NCBI GenBank assembly: GCA_958430865.1
Contig: CAUDNR010000845.1
Span: 1 to 21,433 of the forward strand
Reading direction: 5' to 3'
DNA from: Entrophospora sp. SA101
Lineage: Eukaryota; Glomeromycota; Glomeromycetes; Entrophosporales; Entrophosporaceae
Length of the DNA stretch: 21,433 bases
Every line of letters starts with the position of its first letter. Within the stretch, counting starts at the first letter, position 1. This document shows positions 18,801 to 21,433 of this stretch, one piece after another. The translations under genes were made by a program, and so were the position numbers. Below the pieces are notes generated by a model. It had not been told where the DNA came from. It saw only the letters and a list, made by a program, of their open reading frames with translations, and did not search any database.

Positions 18801-19525
18801 GTATTACAATATCAAAGCAGGTTGTGAAAACCAAAAATAGAAAATATTATCTTATTTTTGAAAACTAATGAATGGCATGTCTTTATTGGTTGTTAAATAA
18901 AACGAATAATAGAAATTATTCAGCGTCATTTGCCATGTACCTGCATCTGTACGACATTCATTATTACTACCATTACTGACAACTGCGTTCATTGCATTTG
19001 CTGGTTTCGTTTATATAAATATTTTTTTACAAACTTGTGATCTGTGAAAACCTGCTTACTTTTTTTCCACAGCCACACACACGAATTAATTTAATAAATA
19101 ATTAAAACACGATAGAATTTCACATATTTCAGATGTATGTATGGATGGTCCTCAGATGTCAATTATTAATTAATTATTATTAAAACAAAAACAAAAAACG
19201 ATACAAAACTCGTAGCACCGCATTTTCCTCTACTTGGAATTTTTTTGTTTCGTTTAGTATAATTTTGGTTATGTGTGAAAGAATGATTTACGTTTTTCCA
19301 ATAAAATGATAGTATGGGAAATGAAACGTTCCATAGAATTCAGAATGAACAAGCTGAATGAATGTCCAGAATGCATAGAATGTATAGATCCAAGAAAACT
19401 CAACTTTACTAAACAGAATTTTTTGGGGAAGAATGAAATGAAAAAAGCAAGGTGCTTCTTATGATTAATGAATTCTTGATTGACACATTATTAATTATAA
19501 ATATTTAATCTTTTTTTTATCTTAC
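18801..19525. other. Intergenic, no gene seen
   Basis: No frame is convincing. The stretch 19320-19390 repeats AGAATG-type strings (GAATTCAGAATGAACAAGCT, CCAGAATGCATAGAATG), a minor irregular repeat. Confidence 0.5.
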
Positions 19526-20102
19526 TACATAGGAAACACCGTTAAACCGAAGACAATTGTGCATGAACTTTTCTTCAGATTAACGGGGTTTTTTATAATC
19601 CGAAGTTATTATTAGAGTCATAAAATAATTCGGATAAACGGAGGTAATAAATTTAGGATTAGAATTTCCTTTATCCATTTTCTGGATATTTTGTTGATCT
19701 CTCATGATATGAATCCAATGATAAAAAAATAATCACTCTTTTTTAGAACTTCAGAAACAGTAGTAGATTCACTGACATTATATTTAGATGCAAGATGATG
19801 TTTGGTCTTTATTTTTTCAATGCATATTTCTATTTTTTTGTGAGATTGTTATAGGCGTATGTTTTCTTTTTGATACCCCAACTTCTTTTTCAATAGATTT
19901 TTTTCCCCTCTTGTTTGCACTATATAGAGGAAAGTCTACTCTGGTTATTATTTGTTAATTTTTGTATTGGCCCAATTTTTATTTTATAAAAATTCGGATT
20001 AACGGGGCAATTCATATTAACGGGGTAATTTACATATGTTTGGCTTTGGTGTTTTAAAAATTATTCATTTAATGGGGTTTTCAGATTAACGGGGCCTATG
20101 TA
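19526..20102 (-). mobile_element. Degraded pogo/Tigger-type DNA transposon
   Basis: The ends are inverted: TACATAGGAAACACCGTTAA at 19526 and, read inward from 20102, TACATAGGCCCCGTTAATCT. The core CCGTTAATCYGAA is typical of pogo-superfamily ends. The outer TA fits their target duplication. ATTAACGGGG-like strings recur inside both ends (19581, 19633, 19992, 20016, 20088), as subterminal repeats. At 577 bp it is far shorter than an autonomous element and contains only the 5' part of a transposase gene. Confidence 0.7.
19680..19905 (-). pseudogene. pogo/Tigger transposase N-terminal fragment
   Basis: Minus-strand pieces read KRGKKSIEKEVGVSKRKHTP, then ITISQK, and after a frameshift KTKHHLASKYNVSESTTVSE with VLKKSDYF, and in another frame DSYHERSTKYPENG followed by a stop. 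This matches the CENP-B/pogo helix-turn-helix (ITIxQKxEIC...LAxxYNVSxSTIxxILK) and the start of the second DNA-binding helix block. The DDE catalytic domain is absent. Frameshifts and the missing catalytic part make it non-functional. Confidence 0.65.
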
Positions 20103-21256
20103 TCTACATCTGCACCACAAAACAAGATAATGTTCAAGAAAAAACCTATACCCGAATCCAATACAGTCAAAACTCATTAAACTGAATATGTTCACAAAAA
20201 AAAACCCCCTCAATAAAATTGGCTTATAGAGAGATAAATTTTAATAGGAGCGGATAAAAAACATTAGTTTATCACGTGTATTCATTCATTTTATCAAAGC
20301 GTCATCTTAATGATCGTATAATATTTTTTATTAAAAAGCATTATTTGAAGTATTTTCACTGGAATTTGAATTAACAATTTGAATCAACAATTTGAACCAA
20401 TCAATTTTTTGATAGTTTTTTTGCGTAAGAAAGAAACCGGTACTATGCTGTGTTGTTCTTTTTGTTTAGAGAGTTTTTAGAATAATCATTCGCTGATTTT
20501 TGAATTCTTTTTAAGTTTTACAAATTTCAACCCATTGTGAAAGAATGGTAATAGTAATAGCATCTCTTCTCCGCTTTAGTCAGAGATGAGCTAACTAACA
20601 AAAAATCTTTTTTTTTTAAACCTAGATTTTTGGAGAGGAATTTTTTGTTTTTGTTGAATGATAAACTTCAAAGAAAATTTTTTTTTGATATATTTTCCAC
20701 ATAATAAACGTCTCTTACCATTTATCATGCAAATAATAAAATCTTTTTTCCGAGCAAACAGATATTTAATATTTGGTTAGCATGATAAAGATCATTACTG
20801 ACCAGTTAAAGATGGAAACCGCAATTAATTGCAACTAGTTGCAATTAATTGAGAAGCCACCTTTATGACAGATACTTTTTTTGATTCAAATAAGAATGCA
20901 GCCTAAGCCTTTTTTTATTGTTTATTATTATCACATCTTAGATCCAAGGAAATAGTCTATTTTATTAATACGAAACATATACAAGTAGGATGGCTGCCCC
21001 ACATTTTTTCATAACACCAACATAGAAATATTTCAAGTTTAACTGTGAAATCATGCTATTATTTAATGATTAGAAAAAATTGTTATACGAATAACAAAAA
21101 AATCACATGCAGTACGGTGCACGCCACTATAACCCATCAAACGCTGCGCAAAATGTTTCAAATTCACAAAAATTTTATTACTTTCACAAATTTGATGTTA
21201 AAAAAATTTGAGGTAACATGGCACAATTAAAGATGTCAATCAAAATGAAAATATTA
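20103..21256. other. Intergenic with repeat debris
   Basis: No gene is supported. ATACAGTCAAAACTCATTAA at 20160, continuing ACTGAA, resembles an isolated pogo-type terminal repeat (CAGTC..AACTC.TTAA.C.GAA). A short repeat of AACAATTTGAA is at 20370-20397. The 61-codon ORF at 21045-21230 has no family resemblance. Confidence 0.5.
20822..20851. repeat. Perfect 30-bp palindrome
   Basis: CAATTAATTGCAACT at 20822-20836 is followed at once by its exact reverse complement, AGTTGCAATTAATTG, so the arms meet with no spacer. Inside it, CAATTAATTG occurs at both ends around the centre CAACTAGTTG; each of these 10-mers is itself palindromic. The palindrome does not extend past 30 bp. Confidence 0.95.
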
Positions 21257-21401
21257 TTAGTTTAACTCATCTATTTCATCTATCGCATTGTCTGGAATCC
21301 TTCTATGTGACTTATATTTTTTTTTTTTACAATGTATTCAGTCTGTAGTACTGTTAATTCTTTTCTGTAACAATCCATAAATCTTGAGCTCTCACCACAT
21401 A
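21257..21401 (-). pseudogene. 3' end of an unidentified gene at the window edge
   Basis: On the minus strand, from an AAAAAG acceptor-like site at 21402, the frame reads CGESSRFMDCYRKELTVLQ TEYI, which has real-protein composition. After a 12-A run the useful frame changes to SHRRIPDNAIDEIDELN with a TAA at 21257; staying in frame gives a stop after about 16 residues. Either a small intron (GTAAAA to ATAAG, no useful branch space) or an indel in the A run accounts for this. The 5' part lies beyond the window. I do not recognise the family. Confidence 0.3.
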
Positions 21402-21433
21402 CTTTTTAATTTTTTTTTCAGTGTTATATAATC

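Overview
The window looks like an AT-rich fungal nuclear contig, probably from an arbuscular mycorrhizal fungus (Glomeromycotina, Rhizophagus-like). This is inferred from very low GC, intron-rich genes with GTAAGT-type donors, AT microsatellites everywhere, and a mix of degraded hAT, pogo and Fanzor-like elements plus a SAP-motif family I associate with that group. No rRNA, tRNA, bacterial operon or CRISPR array is visible. Long ORFs are scarce because genes are split into short exons; most long ORFs here are exons, pseudogene pieces or noise.

Layout, left to right. 1-330: an AT-rich TTCGAATTAA tandem array. 712-2313 (minus): a nine-exon gene that closes into a 300-residue protein resembling the checkpoint clamp subunit Rad1. 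2557-3704 (plus): a decayed SAP-motif family gene; its first ~680 bp recur almost identically at 5453-6132. Between the copies are a partial TIR-element copy (4285) and a two-exon gene for a small acidic-tailed protein (4773-5199, minus), followed by a 95-bp foldable sequence. 6325-7579: diverged direct repeats. 7581-10249: a degraded hAT transposon with recognisable inverted ends. 10264-10376: a 113-bp MITE. 10854-12749 (minus): a four-exon gene for a 427-residue protein with a Ser/Pro-rich N-terminal half, a TIR-like domain and an unrecognised C-terminal domain. 14530-15520 (minus): a frameshifted Fanzor/TnpB-like nuclease relic. 17874-18800: a 927-bp element with 31-bp inverted ends. 19526-20102: a degraded pogo/Tigger element. 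20822-20851: a perfect 30-bp palindrome. 21257-21401 (minus): the 3' end of a gene or pseudogene running off the window.

Three genes look intact or nearly so: the Rad1-like gene, the small acidic-tailed gene and the TIR-like gene. The rest is mobile-element debris. The genes do not form an obvious pathway. The most interesting items are the Fanzor-like relic, the TIR-like protein with its unidentified C-terminal domain, and the recent duplication. All splice models come from reading frames, phase and GT/AG sites alone and have not been checked against transcripts.
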